Origin: Chitinophagaceae bacterium
GTDB lineage: Bacteria > Bacteroidota > Bacteroidia > Chitinophagales > Chitinophagaceae
Direction of reading: 5' to 3'
Length of the DNA: 7,524 nt
Assembly (NCBI GenBank): GCA_019454915.1
Contig: JACFNM010000206.1
Location: 1 to 7,524 of the forward strand
Made by a program: the position numbers and the translations under genes. This document shows, piece by piece, positions 1 to 6,781 of the stretch; within the stretch, counting starts at the first letter, position 1, and each line of letters starts with the position of its first letter. The notes beneath the pieces were generated by a model. It searched no databases. It saw only the letters and a list, made by a program, of their open reading frames with translations, and had not been told where the DNA came from.

Positions 1-31
1 GCTCAATATCTTCCTGGCAATCTCCGGAGTG

Positions 32-103
32 TAGCCCGGACAAGAATCGAACTTGTATCTAGAGTTTAGGAAACTCCTATTCTATCCATTGAACTACCGG
101 GCC
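32..103 (-). tRNA. tRNA-Arg, anticodon CCU
   Basis: Read on the minus strand, the 72 bases fold into a complete cloverleaf. The acceptor stem has seven pairs (GGCCCGG with CCGGGCT, the first a G:U), followed by discriminator A at position 32. The D stem is GTTC/GAAT. The anticodon stem is GGAGT/ACTCT around the seven-base loop TTCCTAA, which puts anticodon CCT at positions 34-36 of the tRNA, so it reads the arginine codon AGG. The variable loop is four bases. The T stem is ACAAG/CTTGT around loop TTCGATT. The 3' CCA is not encoded: the next bases read CAC, so CCA must be added after transcription. The gene diverges from the TPR gene. Its own promoter should lie just to the right of 103, but I see no exact TANNTTTG box there on the minus strand. 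Confidence 0.96.
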
Positions 104-316
104 TTTTGGCTTCAATTCTTAACGCCTGGAAGTAAAAACTCTATATCCTGCCGCAGCCAAATGACAGGGCGTAAAAATAGGATATTCTCACCACTTTACT
201 CCCGAAATTAATCATCCTTCTTTTCCCTTTTTTTAACTTTAAAAATCAGATGTATTGATATGGCATATTTTTTCTCTATCCGGAAATTTTAGCAACCACA
301 CATGGAGGCTAAACCT

Positions 317-324
317 TATCTTTG
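317..324 (+). promoter_or_regulatory. Bacteroidota-type -7 promoter box for the TPR gene
   Basis: TATCTTTG matches the Bacteroidota -7 consensus TANNTTTG exactly. It ends 18 bases before the ATG at 343, so a transcript starting five to seven bases after the box would have a leader of roughly a dozen bases. A clear -33 TTG/TTTG at normal spacing is not visible; the closest is TTTAG at 288-292, which is too far upstream. The rest of the 104-342 gap is AT-rich and shows nothing else I can name. Confidence 0.65.
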
Positions 325-342
325 CCGGTCTAACATATAGCT

Positions 343-993
343 ATGAAGTTTTATAACTTATTGATAAAATACAGACTTCCACTCGGTATTTTGGGTATCA
401 TCCTGGCAGTGTTAGTCAATGTATCTTCAGGATTTTGGCCGGCTTTCGCCCTCTACTTAATCGGGCTGATTGGGATCGTCAGCCATTATTTATTTGGCCC
501 CATGCGGTTAATCCAGGGCTATATGGAAGATGGCGACATTGATGGCGCGCAGAAAGTAATAGATTCAATCCGCTTCCCTAAGCTGCTGATTAAACCGGTT
601 CGGAGCGTTTACTATTTTTTGAAATCTAATCTGGCGTTGTTTAAACAAGACTTCGACGGAGCGGAAGTGCTGATGAAGAAAAGTCTCAGCCTCGGCGTTC
701 CGATGAAAGAGACCGAAGGCGCCGCTTATTTTCAATTAGGTTCCATAGCCATGCAGAAGAGCAATATGAAGCAGGCTGAGGAATATATTCGCAAAGCAAT
801 AAGAGCCGGACTACCGGATAAAGAAAATGCGGCTGCAGCATATCTTCAAATGTGCCAGATATTCATTAACAAGCGGGAGTTCCGCGCCGCGAAGGACTAT
901 TTTCGCCGGGCAAAAGAACAGAAACCCACTACTGCCCAGGTGGTAGACCAAATCAAGCAGATTGAAAAATACATTAACCGGATACCCGGTTAA
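343..993 (+). CDS. Membrane-anchored TPR-repeat protein, function unknown
   Basis: This 216-residue protein has two hydrophobic helices at its N-terminus (about residues 12-29 and 32-50, joined by a very short turn). A soluble region of helical pairs follows that fits tetratricopeptide repeats. The clearest repeats are at about 86-117 (with LALFKQDFDGAEVLMKKSL), 126-156 (FQLGSIAMQKSNMKQAEEY) and 164-196 (FINKREFRAAKDYFRRA). Each has the small/large residue pattern and the A-E/K-x-Y/L-x-K/R-K-A second helix typical of TPRs. A weaker repeat may cover 54-82. The helical hairpin would anchor it in the inner membrane, with the TPR region as a protein-binding scaffold. The partner is not evident from neighbours, which are unrelated. 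The ATG at 343 is chosen because it starts the membrane helix and has a TANNTTTG box 18 bases upstream. There is no Shine-Dalgarno, as is usual in this phylum. It is followed by a strong hairpin and appears to be transcribed alone. Confidence is high that it is a gene and moderate for the repeat boundaries. Confidence 0.87.
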   Translation: MKFYNLLIKYRLPLGILGIILAVLVNVSSGFWPAFALYLIGLIGIVSHYLFGPMRLIQGYMEDGDIDGAQKVIDSIRFPKLLIKPVRSVYYFLKSNLALFKQDFDGAEVLMKKSLSLGVPMKETEGAAYFQLGSIAMQKSNMKQAEEYIRKAIRAGLPDKENAAAAYLQMCQIFINKREFRAAKDYFRRAKEQKPTTAQVVDQIKQIEKYINRIPG

Positions 994-1007
994 GCAGATT
1001 GAATAGA

Positions 1008-1066
1008 CTACCCGTTAACAAGAAAGCCACACCTATAAACGGCGTGGCTTTCTTGTTAACGGGTAG
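1008..1066 (+). terminator. Long perfect hairpin, probable terminator of the TPR gene
   Basis: The arms 1008-1030 and 1044-1066 are perfect 23-base reverse complements. The stem continues past one A.C mismatch with two more C-G pairs (1032-1033 with 1041-1042), leaving the seven-base loop TATAAAC. The inner part, GCCAC with GTGGC flanked by AACAAGAAA and TTTCTTGTT, has the layout of an intrinsic terminator in which the A and T tracts pair. The outer part (CTACCCGTTAAC/GTTAACGGGTAG) is extra. A short T run (GTTTTACT) follows the right arm. It begins 15 bases after the TPR stop codon, so ending that transcript is the natural role. The symmetry means it could work on either strand, although no gene approaches on the minus strand. 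Confidence 0.8.
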
Positions 1067-1200
1067 GTTTTACTGTAAGAAGTTGCATTTTCAGCGGTCA
1101 ACTAATTTACTCCGTATGTCTTGTGTATTTCAATTGGTATCAACGGCTATAGCTATGCTATTCAACAAAGTAAATGTAAAGGAAAAGCCGCCGCCAGAAA

Positions 1201-1218
1201 ATACCCTAAACAGGGTAT
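1201..1218. repeat. Small hairpin upstream of the helicase gene
   Basis: ATACCCT at 1201-1207 and AGGGTAT at 1212-1218 form a perfect seven-pair stem with loop AAAC. Beyond one A.A mismatch, A-T pairs extend it (AA at 1198-1199 with TT at 1220-1221). It lies 64 bases upstream of the helicase ATG and upstream of that gene's promoter box, so it would not be in the mRNA predicted from that box. It could be a second weak terminator or a protein-binding palindrome, or it could be chance. The rest of the gap from 1067 to 1270 shows no gene or other clear signal. Confidence 0.4.
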
Positions 1219-1270
1219 ATTTATCTGCGAAAATCCGGAAGAAGAAAACCGTGATCATTTTTACATTGGT

Positions 1271-1278
1271 TAAATTTG
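1271..1278 (+). promoter_or_regulatory. -7 promoter box for the helicase-nuclease gene, next to the ATG
   Basis: TAAATTTG matches TANNTTTG exactly and ends only four bases before the ATG at 1283. A transcript starting at the usual distance would begin at or next to the A of the start codon, giving a leaderless mRNA. An in-frame TGA at 1277-1279 rules out a start further upstream, and the next in-frame ATG (1385) lies just before the Walker A motif, so 1283 is the only sensible start. No good -33 TTG is seen at normal spacing. Confidence 0.6.
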
Positions 1279-1282
1279 ACGC

Positions 1283-4200
1283 ATGCCATTTTCAAAAGAA
1301 GAATTAAATACGCGCTTCCTGAAGGATTATCAGCAACTCAATGAACATCAACGTTTTGCCGTAGACGCTATTGAAGGACCCGTGATGGTAAATGCAGGGC
1401 CCGGAACCGGCAAAACACAAATTCTGGCGTTAAGGATCGCCAATATTTTGTATAAAACAGATACAAATCCTGATAATATATTGTGCCTGACCTATACCGA
1501 TAATGGAGCTGTGGAAATGCGTAATCGCCTGCTCCGGATGATTGGCGCCGCCGCCTATCGCGTCAGAATTCACACTTTTCATTCTTTCTGCAATGAAATT
1601 ATACAGGATAACCTCACCTATTTTGGCAAACTGAATCTTTCTCCTATTGGAGACCTGGAAGAAATAGACCTGTATTACAAGTTAATAGACAGTATAGAAA
1701 AAGGGAATATCCTTAAGCGGTACCGTGGCGATATTTATTACGAGAAAGACAGGCTGAAGAATCTGTTCAGCCTGATGAAAAAAGAAGCCTGGAGTCCCGA
1801 ATACATTCACAGCCGGATTGACGCCTATCTTAAATCGTTGCCGACAAAGGAGGGTTTCTATTATAAGCGTGAATATAAAGGAAACAAACCGGGCTCTCCC
1901 AAAGAAAGCGCCATCAGAGATGAAACGGATAAGATGGAAATGCTGCGTGCGGCTTCGGACTTGTACCCGGGATTTAATGACCTGATGGTTGCAGAAGGGA
2001 GGTATAACTTTGACGACATGATTCTGTGGGTGCTCAGGGCATTTGGAGAAAATAAAGATATGCTGCTCGATTACCAGGAACAGTTCATGTATATCCTCGT
2101 AGATGAATTTCAGGATACCAGCCGTTCGCAAAACCTGCTATTGGATTACCTCGCAGGCTATTGGGATTCTCCAAATCTGTTTGTAGTGGGAGATGCCGAT
2201 CAGAGCATATTCTCTTTTCAGGATGCCAACGTACAAAACATCCATTCTTTTGAAAAAAAATATAAAGAGGGACTAACCAGAATTGACCTCCGCTATAATT
2301 ACCGTTCAACATCTCCAATACTAACAACGGCGCACCGGTTAATCAGCCGGAATGTGATGCGCAGTATCAGCCGGCAGAATGACTCCCCGCTGGTGTCCGC
2401 CAATGAATCTCCTGGCGACCTGCACATTTTGCCGGTAATATCCGAGTACGCAAATCCATCGCAGGAAGCAGTGGACATAGTTCTGCAAATAGAAAATCTC
2501 CTGAAAGAAGGAAACGAAGGAAAGGAGATAGCCGTAATTTACAGAAATCATGCACAGGTAGGGCTCATCGTAAATCTATTTGAGGTAAAAAATATTCCCT
2601 TTAATTTAAAAAAGAAGGTAGATATTCTGCAGCTTCCCTTCGTTCAGAACATTCTGCTGCTCTTAAAATGGGTCAACCGGGAAAATCGTATATCATTTAG
2701 CGGAGATGATTTGTTGTTTATGCTACTGCACTCGGATTTCTTCCGGTTATCCCCCCTGGAAATCGCCCTGCTGAGTATCAAAGTCAACCAATTAAACAGG
2801 GGTGCGAAAGGAGAAACTTATTCTCTCCGCCGATTGATAGCGGAAACCACCTCGCCCGCGCCGGATCTTTTTACGCCGGTCAGAAATCAGTCGTTTAAAG
2901 AGGTGAGTGACATGCTTGAAGGATTGATAAAATCATCCGTTAATCATACCGTACAGCAACTCCTTGAACTGACGATACAAAAGGCCGGTATCCTCTCCTA
3001 TGTTATGGATAACGAAGAAAAGCCCTGGCTGATGCAGGTACTGAATTCGTTGTTTGATAATCTGAAAGAATCCTGCCATCGAAACCCCGACCTGACGCTG
3101 GATCAATGGCTGACTGACCTGGACCGGATGAAGAACAACAGGCTTCCTGTTTCGTTGTATAAAATTACGGCAAACGACAACGGCATAAATCTCGTTACGG
3201 CTCATGGGTCTAAGGGCTCCGAATTTAAATATGTGTTTGTGATTGGCTGTACGCAGGATATTTGGGATAAGGATAAGCAGGGGGCTAAATTTAAATATAA
3301 GCTTCCAGACAACCTGTTTAGTGGCAACTCATCTGATATTGACGGAGGGGCGGAACTGGACCTGGACTTGGAAGAACGAAGACGGTTGTTTTATGTAGCC
3401 ATCACAAGGGCTAAGACCCATTTATTTATCTCTTACTATAGAAAAGACAACAAGGAAAAGTACCAGGTAAGGAGCGCGTTCATAGAAGAGATAATGGAAA
3501 ACAACGCGCTAACCCTGACAGTCCGGGATGTGCCGGATAACCTGATGATTGATTTAGTATCGCTTCAGTTCAGGGAAAAGGCAAGACCCAAAATAGAACT
3601 GGTGGAATCACAATTCATAGACCAGTTACTAAAAAATTATACACTCAGTGTTACCCACCTGAACAACTATTTACAGTGCCCCTTAAAATTTTACTACCAA
3701 AATCTGTTAAAAGTGCCGGCGGCTAAAAATGAGGTGATGGCTTTTGGAAGCGCCGTTCACGGTGCATTAGAGCGGCTCTTCCTGAAAATGAAGGCGAACG
3801 GGGACCGGTTCCCCTCTAAAGCGGCATTTATTGAAGACTTTAACTGGTACATGAAGAACAATCGGGAAGCGTTTACGCCGGAATCTTTCCGGTTGAAAAC
3901 AGAATACGGGGAGAAGATATTACCGGACTATTACGACTATTATATCCATCGCTGGAATAAGATAGTGTTGGTAGAGAAAAATGTAAGAAACATAACGGTT
4001 CAGCAGGTTCCCATCAACGGCAAACTGGATAAGCTGGAGTTTAAGGGAAACAATGTGAACGTGGTAGACTATAAAACCGGAAAATACGAGAATGGTAAGA
4101 AAAAACTGAGTCGGCCTAATGAGAAAGAACCCAACGGCGGAGATTATTGGCGGCAGGCTGTTTTCTATAAGATATTGCTGGATAATGACCCTTCCAATAA

Positions 4201-4453
4201 CTGGATAACGGGCAGCACTGAGTTCGATTTTGTGGAACCGGTGGCTGACGAGTATAAAACAGAGGTAGTTGAAATCACCCCTGCTGACATTACCACGGTC
4301 ACCCGGCAAATCGTTGGCGCCTGGGAAAAAATCCAAAACAGAGAATTTCATACGGGCTGTGGTAAACCGGATTGCGAGTGGTGTAATTTTGCCAAGACCT
4401 ACCATTTGGACATAGCGCTTCTCAGCGCTGATGAAGACGGGGCGGATAACTGA
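1283..4453 (+). CDS. UvrD/Rep-type ATP-dependent helicase fused to a RecB-like PD-(D/E)XK nuclease
   Basis: This 1056-residue protein unwinds DNA using ATP and should cut it with its C-terminal nuclease, as RecB, AddA/AddB and AdnA do when processing broken ends. All superfamily 1A helicase motifs are visible: Q motif LNEHQR (19-24), Walker A AGPGTGKT (38-45), Ia CLTYTDNGAVEMR (68-80), HTFHSF (97-102), II VDEFQD (273-278), III VVGDADQSIFSF (301-312), IV LRYNYRS (336-342), V LVTAHGSKGSEF (637-648) and VI RRLFYVAITRAK (700-711, with R709). The nuclease follows at about 787-1040: His826 in FGSAVHG, Asp916 in GKLDKLEF, Asp929 and Lys931 in VVDYKTGK, then Gln958/Tyr962 in RQAVFYK. The 13-residue gap between the two Asp residues equals that in E. 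coli RecB (D1067 and D1080). Cys799 (LQCPLKFYY) plus Cys1026, 1031 and 1034 could hold an iron-sulphur cluster as in AddB or Cas4-type nucleases, though the spacing is CX4CX2C. No residue essential to either activity is missing. It is a single gene with no AddB or RecC partner beside it. Confidence 0.95.
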   Translation: MPFSKEELNTRFLKDYQQLNEHQRFAVDAIEGPVMVNAGPGTGKTQILALRIANILYKTDTNPDNILCLTYTDNGAVEMRNRLLRMIGAAAYRVRIHTFHSFCNEIIQDNLTYFGKLNLSPIGDLEEIDLYYKLIDSIEKGNILKRYRGDIYYEKDRLKNLFSLMKKEAWSPEYIHSRIDAYLKSLPTKEGFYYKREYKGNKPGSPKESAIRDETDKMEMLRAASDLYPGFNDLMVAEGRYNFDDMILWVLRAFGENKDMLLDYQEQFMYILVDEFQDTSRSQNLLLDYLAGYWDSPNLFVVGDADQSIFSFQDANVQNIHSFEKKYKEGLTRIDLRYNYRSTSPILTTAHRLISRNVMRSISRQNDSPLVSANESPGDLHILPVISEYANPSQEAVDIVLQIENLLKEGNEGKEIAVIYRNHAQVGLIVNLFEVKNIPFNLKKKVDILQLPFVQNILLLLKWVNRENRISFSGDDLLFMLLHSDFFRLSPLEIALLSIKVNQLNRGAKGETYSLRRLIAETTSPAPDLFTPVRNQSFKEVSDMLEGLIKSSVNHTVQQLLELTIQKAGILSYVMDNEEKPWLMQVLNSLFDNLKESCHRNPDLTLDQWLTDLDRMKNNRLPVSLYKITANDNGINLVTAHGSKGSEFKYVFVIGCTQDIWDKDKQGAKFKYKLPDNLFSGNSSDIDGGAELDLDLEERRRLFYVAITRAKTHLFISYYRKDNKEKYQVRSAFIEEIMENNALTLTVRDVPDNLMIDLVSLQFREKARPKIELVESQFIDQLLKNYTLSVTHLNNYLQCPLKFYYQNLLKVPAAKNEVMAFGSAVHGALERLFLKMKANGDRFPSKAAFIEDFNWYMKNNREAFTPESFRLKTEYGEKILPDYYDYYIHRWNKIVLVEKNVRNITVQQVPINGKLDKLEFKGNNVNVVDYKTGKYENGKKKLSRPNEKEPNGGDYWRQAVFYKILLDNDPSNNWITGSTEFDFVEPVADEYKTEVVEITPADITTVTRQIVGAWEKIQNREFHTGCGKPDCEWCNFAKTYHLDIALLSADEDGADN

Positions 4454-4567
4454 TCCTTTCGCTCCATAACCGGCATTTGTAGCGCCGTTCCAAAAAGCTT
4501 ACCTATAAAACGGATCATCTTAGGTTATTATTAATAGAATAATCCATCGGTAAATCAGTAAACCTGC

Positions 4568-4575
4568 TAAGTTTG
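4568..4575 (+). promoter_or_regulatory. -7 promoter box for the Ig-like lipoprotein gene
   Basis: TAAGTTTG matches TANNTTTG exactly and ends 25 bases before the ATG at 4601, giving a predicted leader of about 20 bases. No clear -33 element is seen. The 4454-4567 gap holds only a weak AT-rich inverted repeat (GGTTATT and AATAATCC around 4523-4545) that I would not call a terminator. Confidence 0.6.
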
Positions 4576-4600
4576 CAAATGCAGAACGCATCTATCCACT

Positions 4601-6043
4601 ATGACGAAAAAGATTACAGGATTTACGGTTCTCTCCTTACTGCTTTATAAATGGCTGGTACTGGCTTCGGGCTGTGCCCAGATTATACCTCCTACGGGCG
4701 GTCCAAGGGATACATTACCCCCGGTTATGTTATCAGCCGTTCCCCGGGACTCTACCCTCAACTTCACGGGCAATAAGATAACCTTGAAATTTGATGAATA
4801 CGTTCAACTCGATCGCCCCGAAACGCAATTAATTGTCTCTCCCGTTCCCAAAATTTCACCTCTGATAGAAGCAAAACTAAAAGAAGTCACCATTAAAATA
4901 AAAGACACGCTTGAGGAAAACACCTCTTACAGTATTAATTTCGGCAGATCACTAAAAGATATTAATGAAGGAAATCCGGCAGGGCAGTTTACTTATCTAT
5001 TCTCTACCGGCAGCTACCTGGATAGCAGCAGTTTAATGGGAAAAGTAATCGTAGCGGAAACCGGCCGCCCGGACAGCACACTCATTGTGATGCTCCACAG
5101 GAATTTCGAAGACTCAGCGGTATCAAAAGAGAAACCACGTTATTTTACCCGTTTAGACAGTTCAGGAGTTTTTCGTTTTAATAATCTTGCACCCGGCCGC
5201 TATAATATTTTTGCGCTAAAAGATGAAGGAGGACAAAAAATGTATATGCGGGGTAGCGACCTGTTCGCCTTCTATGATAGCATCCTGACCATCGGAACGG
5301 AAAATATTCAACCAATATTATATGCTTTCGCGGAAGGACCGGAAGAAAAGAGACCTACGGGATCCGCCACGACAAAAAAGGATAAGAAATTAAGCTACTC
5401 CACCAGTCTCGAAGGCGGGCAACAAGACCTGTTGAGTAATTTAACCCTCACTTTCAGCGAGCCATTAGACATCTTCGATACAGAAAAAGTACATTTTACC
5501 GATACTTTGTTTCAACCGGTTAGCGGGTTAAAGTTTGAATCAGACACGTCAAAAAAAGTATTCACACTTTCTTATCCCTGGAAAGAAGAACAATATTTTT
5601 ACCGCGTACTCGAAAAAGAAGCGGCACGGGATACTTCCGGAACAGAACTGGCTAAAACAGACACAATTCGCTTCCAAACCAAAAAGAATAGTGATTACGG
5701 CAAGCTCAAGATTCGTTTGCAGAACTCTGATACCGCTCAACACACGGTTCTGCTTTTCTATAAGGGAGACAAAATAGTGGAGTCCGCAGCCGTAACGGGG
5801 AAAGAGGTAAATTACCCGCTGTTCCCGCCTGGTGATTATGAAATACGTATTCTTTATGATGAAAACGGTAATGGACGGTGGGATACCGGTAATTACTGGT
5901 TAAAGATTCAGCCGGAGAAAATCGTTTCTAACGCAAGAAAATATACGATTCGTGCAAACTGGGACAATGAAATCACCATTGAACTCCCTTTGCAACCTCC
6001 GGCAGATCGAATCGGGGGCTCTGTGGAGGCTTCAGGTAAATAA
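4601..6043 (+). CDS. Ig-like domain lipoprotein (Bacterial Ig-like, Big_5 type), role unknown
   Basis: This 480-residue protein starts with MTKK, a hydrophobic stretch and the lipobox LASGC, so Cys25 should be lipidated after signal peptidase II cleavage and the protein held in the outer or inner membrane facing the periplasm. A lysine at 17 inside the hydrophobic stretch is slightly unusual. Just after the lipid site comes IPPTGGPRDTLPP (29-41), a start I associate with a common Bacteroidota family of Ig-like lipoproteins. Residues about 39-136 look like a Big_5 Ig-like domain (ITLKFDEYVQL at 60-70, SYSINFGRSLKD at 109-120). About 145-240 resemble a carboxypeptidase-regulatory-like beta fold (FRFNNLAPGRYNIFALKD at 191-208). 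About 265-360 may be a second Ig-like domain (LTLTFSEPLD). The tail has PPGDYEIRILYDENGNG, where DENGNGRWD (420-428) looks like a calcium-binding loop. The start is supported by the lipobox position and the promoter box. There are no catalytic motifs, and neighbours give no clue to a partner. Confidence 0.87.
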   Translation: MTKKITGFTVLSLLLYKWLVLASGCAQIIPPTGGPRDTLPPVMLSAVPRDSTLNFTGNKITLKFDEYVQLDRPETQLIVSPVPKISPLIEAKLKEVTIKIKDTLEENTSYSINFGRSLKDINEGNPAGQFTYLFSTGSYLDSSSLMGKVIVAETGRPDSTLIVMLHRNFEDSAVSKEKPRYFTRLDSSGVFRFNNLAPGRYNIFALKDEGGQKMYMRGSDLFAFYDSILTIGTENIQPILYAFAEGPEEKRPTGSATTKKDKKLSYSTSLEGGQQDLLSNLTLTFSEPLDIFDTEKVHFTDTLFQPVSGLKFESDTSKKVFTLSYPWKEEQYFYRVLEKEAARDTSGTELAKTDTIRFQTKKNSDYGKLKIRLQNSDTAQHTVLLFYKGDKIVESAAVTGKEVNYPLFPPGDYEIRILYDENGNGRWDTGNYWLKIQPEKIVSNARKYTIRANWDNEITIELPLQPPADRIGGSVEASGK

Positions 6044-6111
6044 ATGACAATCAGACGTTATCAGGTTTGCTCATTTGTAAAATGCCGGAATCCGTTTTAA
6101 GGATAACCCAA

Positions 6112-6119
6112 TATCTTTG
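6112..6119 (+). promoter_or_regulatory. -7 promoter box for recR, next to the ATG
   Basis: TATCTTTG matches TANNTTTG exactly and ends four bases before the ATG at 6124, the same spacing as in the helicase gene. A start site at the usual distance would make a leaderless recR mRNA. It also argues against the in-frame ATG at 6067, which lies upstream of the box. The 80-base gap after the lipoprotein gene shows no convincing terminator. Confidence 0.62.
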
Positions 6120-6123
6120 CAGT

Positions 6124-6741
6124 ATGCAGATTTCTTCCTTATTACTTGAAAAAGCCGTGAATGAATTTACCCGTTTACCGGGCATCGGAAAAAAAACTGC
6201 CCTGCGTTTGGTATTACACCTAATCAAACAAAGTCCGGAAGAGGTACAACAGTTCAACGATGCCATCACTCGTATGAAAGAGGAACTCCGGTTCTGCGCT
6301 GTTTGTCATAATATTTCCGACAGTGACATCTGTAATATTTGCAGCAATCCCTCCCGGAAAAAGGAGATGATTTGTGTGGTTGAGAATATACGGGACGTAA
6401 TCGCCATAGAAACTACCCAGCAATATAACGGACTTTACCATGTATTGGGAGGAATCATTTCACCTTTGGATGGGGTGGGTCCCGACCAGTTACAAATTGA
6501 ATCATTGATCCAAAGAGTAGAAAAGGAAGGTGTATCGGAACTCATCTTTGCGCTCAGCCCTAATATCCAGGGCGATACAACGATATATTATATCCAGAAG
6601 AAAATGGAACCTTTTAACCTGAAGGTCACCACTATTGCGCGGGGCATCTCCTTTGGAGGCGAGTTAGAATATGCGGACGAGCTTACGCTTGGCAGGAGTT
6701 TACAAAACCGGATGCCGGTCGAAAATTACGTTTCCCATTAA
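6124..6741 (+). CDS. recR: Recombination mediator protein RecR
   Basis: RecR acts in the cytoplasm with RecO and RecF to load RecA on single-stranded gaps coated with SSB. The 205-residue product is a full-length RecR (the family is about 200 residues). Domains appear in the expected order: an N-terminal helix-hairpin-helix with RLPGIGKKTALRL (17-29), a four-cysteine zinc finger (Cys58 and 61, Cys70 and 73, in FCAVCHNI and DICNICSN), a Toprim domain opening with ICVVENIRDV (83-92) and containing LGGIISPLDGVGPD (108-121), and the conserved C-terminal GISFGGELEYAD (174-185) with its Walker B-like acidic residues. The start at MQISSLLLEK is chosen because RecR proteins begin just before this helix. 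A reading frame open from the ATG at 6067 would add 19 residues without family support and would begin upstream of the promoter box. The gene lies downstream of an unrelated lipoprotein gene and has its own promoter candidate. Confidence 0.97.
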   Translation: MQISSLLLEKAVNEFTRLPGIGKKTALRLVLHLIKQSPEEVQQFNDAITRMKEELRFCAVCHNISDSDICNICSNPSRKKEMICVVENIRDVIAIETTQQYNGLYHVLGGIISPLDGVGPDQLQIESLIQRVEKEGVSELIFALSPNIQGDTTIYYIQKKMEPFNLKVTTIARGISFGGELEYADELTLGRSLQNRMPVENYVSH

Positions 6742-6767
6742 GTTTTTTTATTTTCCGATTCATATTA

Positions 6768-6775
6768 TACATTTG
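6768..6775 (+). promoter_or_regulatory. -7 promoter box for metH
   Basis: TACATTTG matches TANNTTTG exactly and lies 27 bases after the recR stop codon. A T-rich tract (6743-6754) sits where the -33 element should be, though without a clean TTTG. The predicted start site near 6782 leaves an untranslated leader of about 195 bases before metH, far longer than for the other genes here. A promoter nearer the ATG cannot be excluded, but I see no other exact box in the gap. Confidence 0.5.
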
Positions 6776-6781
6776 CATCCC

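Noticed and set aside
1..31. Integration site or element boundary at the 3' end of the tRNA gene
   Set aside because: tRNA 3' ends are common attachment sites, but only 31 bases are visible beyond it, with no repeat of the tRNA end or integrase in the window.
999..1307. Open frame of 102 codons on the plus strand between the TPR and helicase genes
   Set aside because: It begins inside the long hairpin, runs through both intergenic hairpins and the helicase promoter box, and overlaps the helicase start in another frame. Its translation has no domain-like pattern.
3920..4405. Open frame of 161 codons on the minus strand
   Set aside because: It lies wholly inside the nuclease domain of the helicase gene, whose frame is fixed by intact catalytic and cysteine motifs. 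The same applies to the minus-strand frames at 1682-2131, 2085-2327, 2339-2555 and 2933-3205.
1283..4453. Helicase-nuclease as part of a phage-defence system
   Set aside because: Its neighbours are housekeeping or envelope genes (tRNA, TPR protein, lipoprotein, recR, metH), with no methylase, toxin or other defence gene. Fused helicase-nucleases of this kind are common in Bacteroidota chromosomes.
5535..5777. Open frame of 80 codons on the plus strand inside the lipoprotein gene
   Set aside because: It is an out-of-frame shadow of a continuous lipoprotein reading frame. There is no sign of a frameshift, and no family pattern in its translation.
6057..6107. Inverted repeat GTTATC/GATAAC between the lipoprotein gene and recR as a terminator
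   Set aside because: The arms are only six bases with a loop of about 39 and no following T run. This is within chance.
6067..6123. Upstream in-frame ATG that would extend RecR by 19 residues
   Set aside because: The extension has no family support and begins upstream of the exact promoter box at 6112-6119. The start at 6124 matches normal RecR N-termini.
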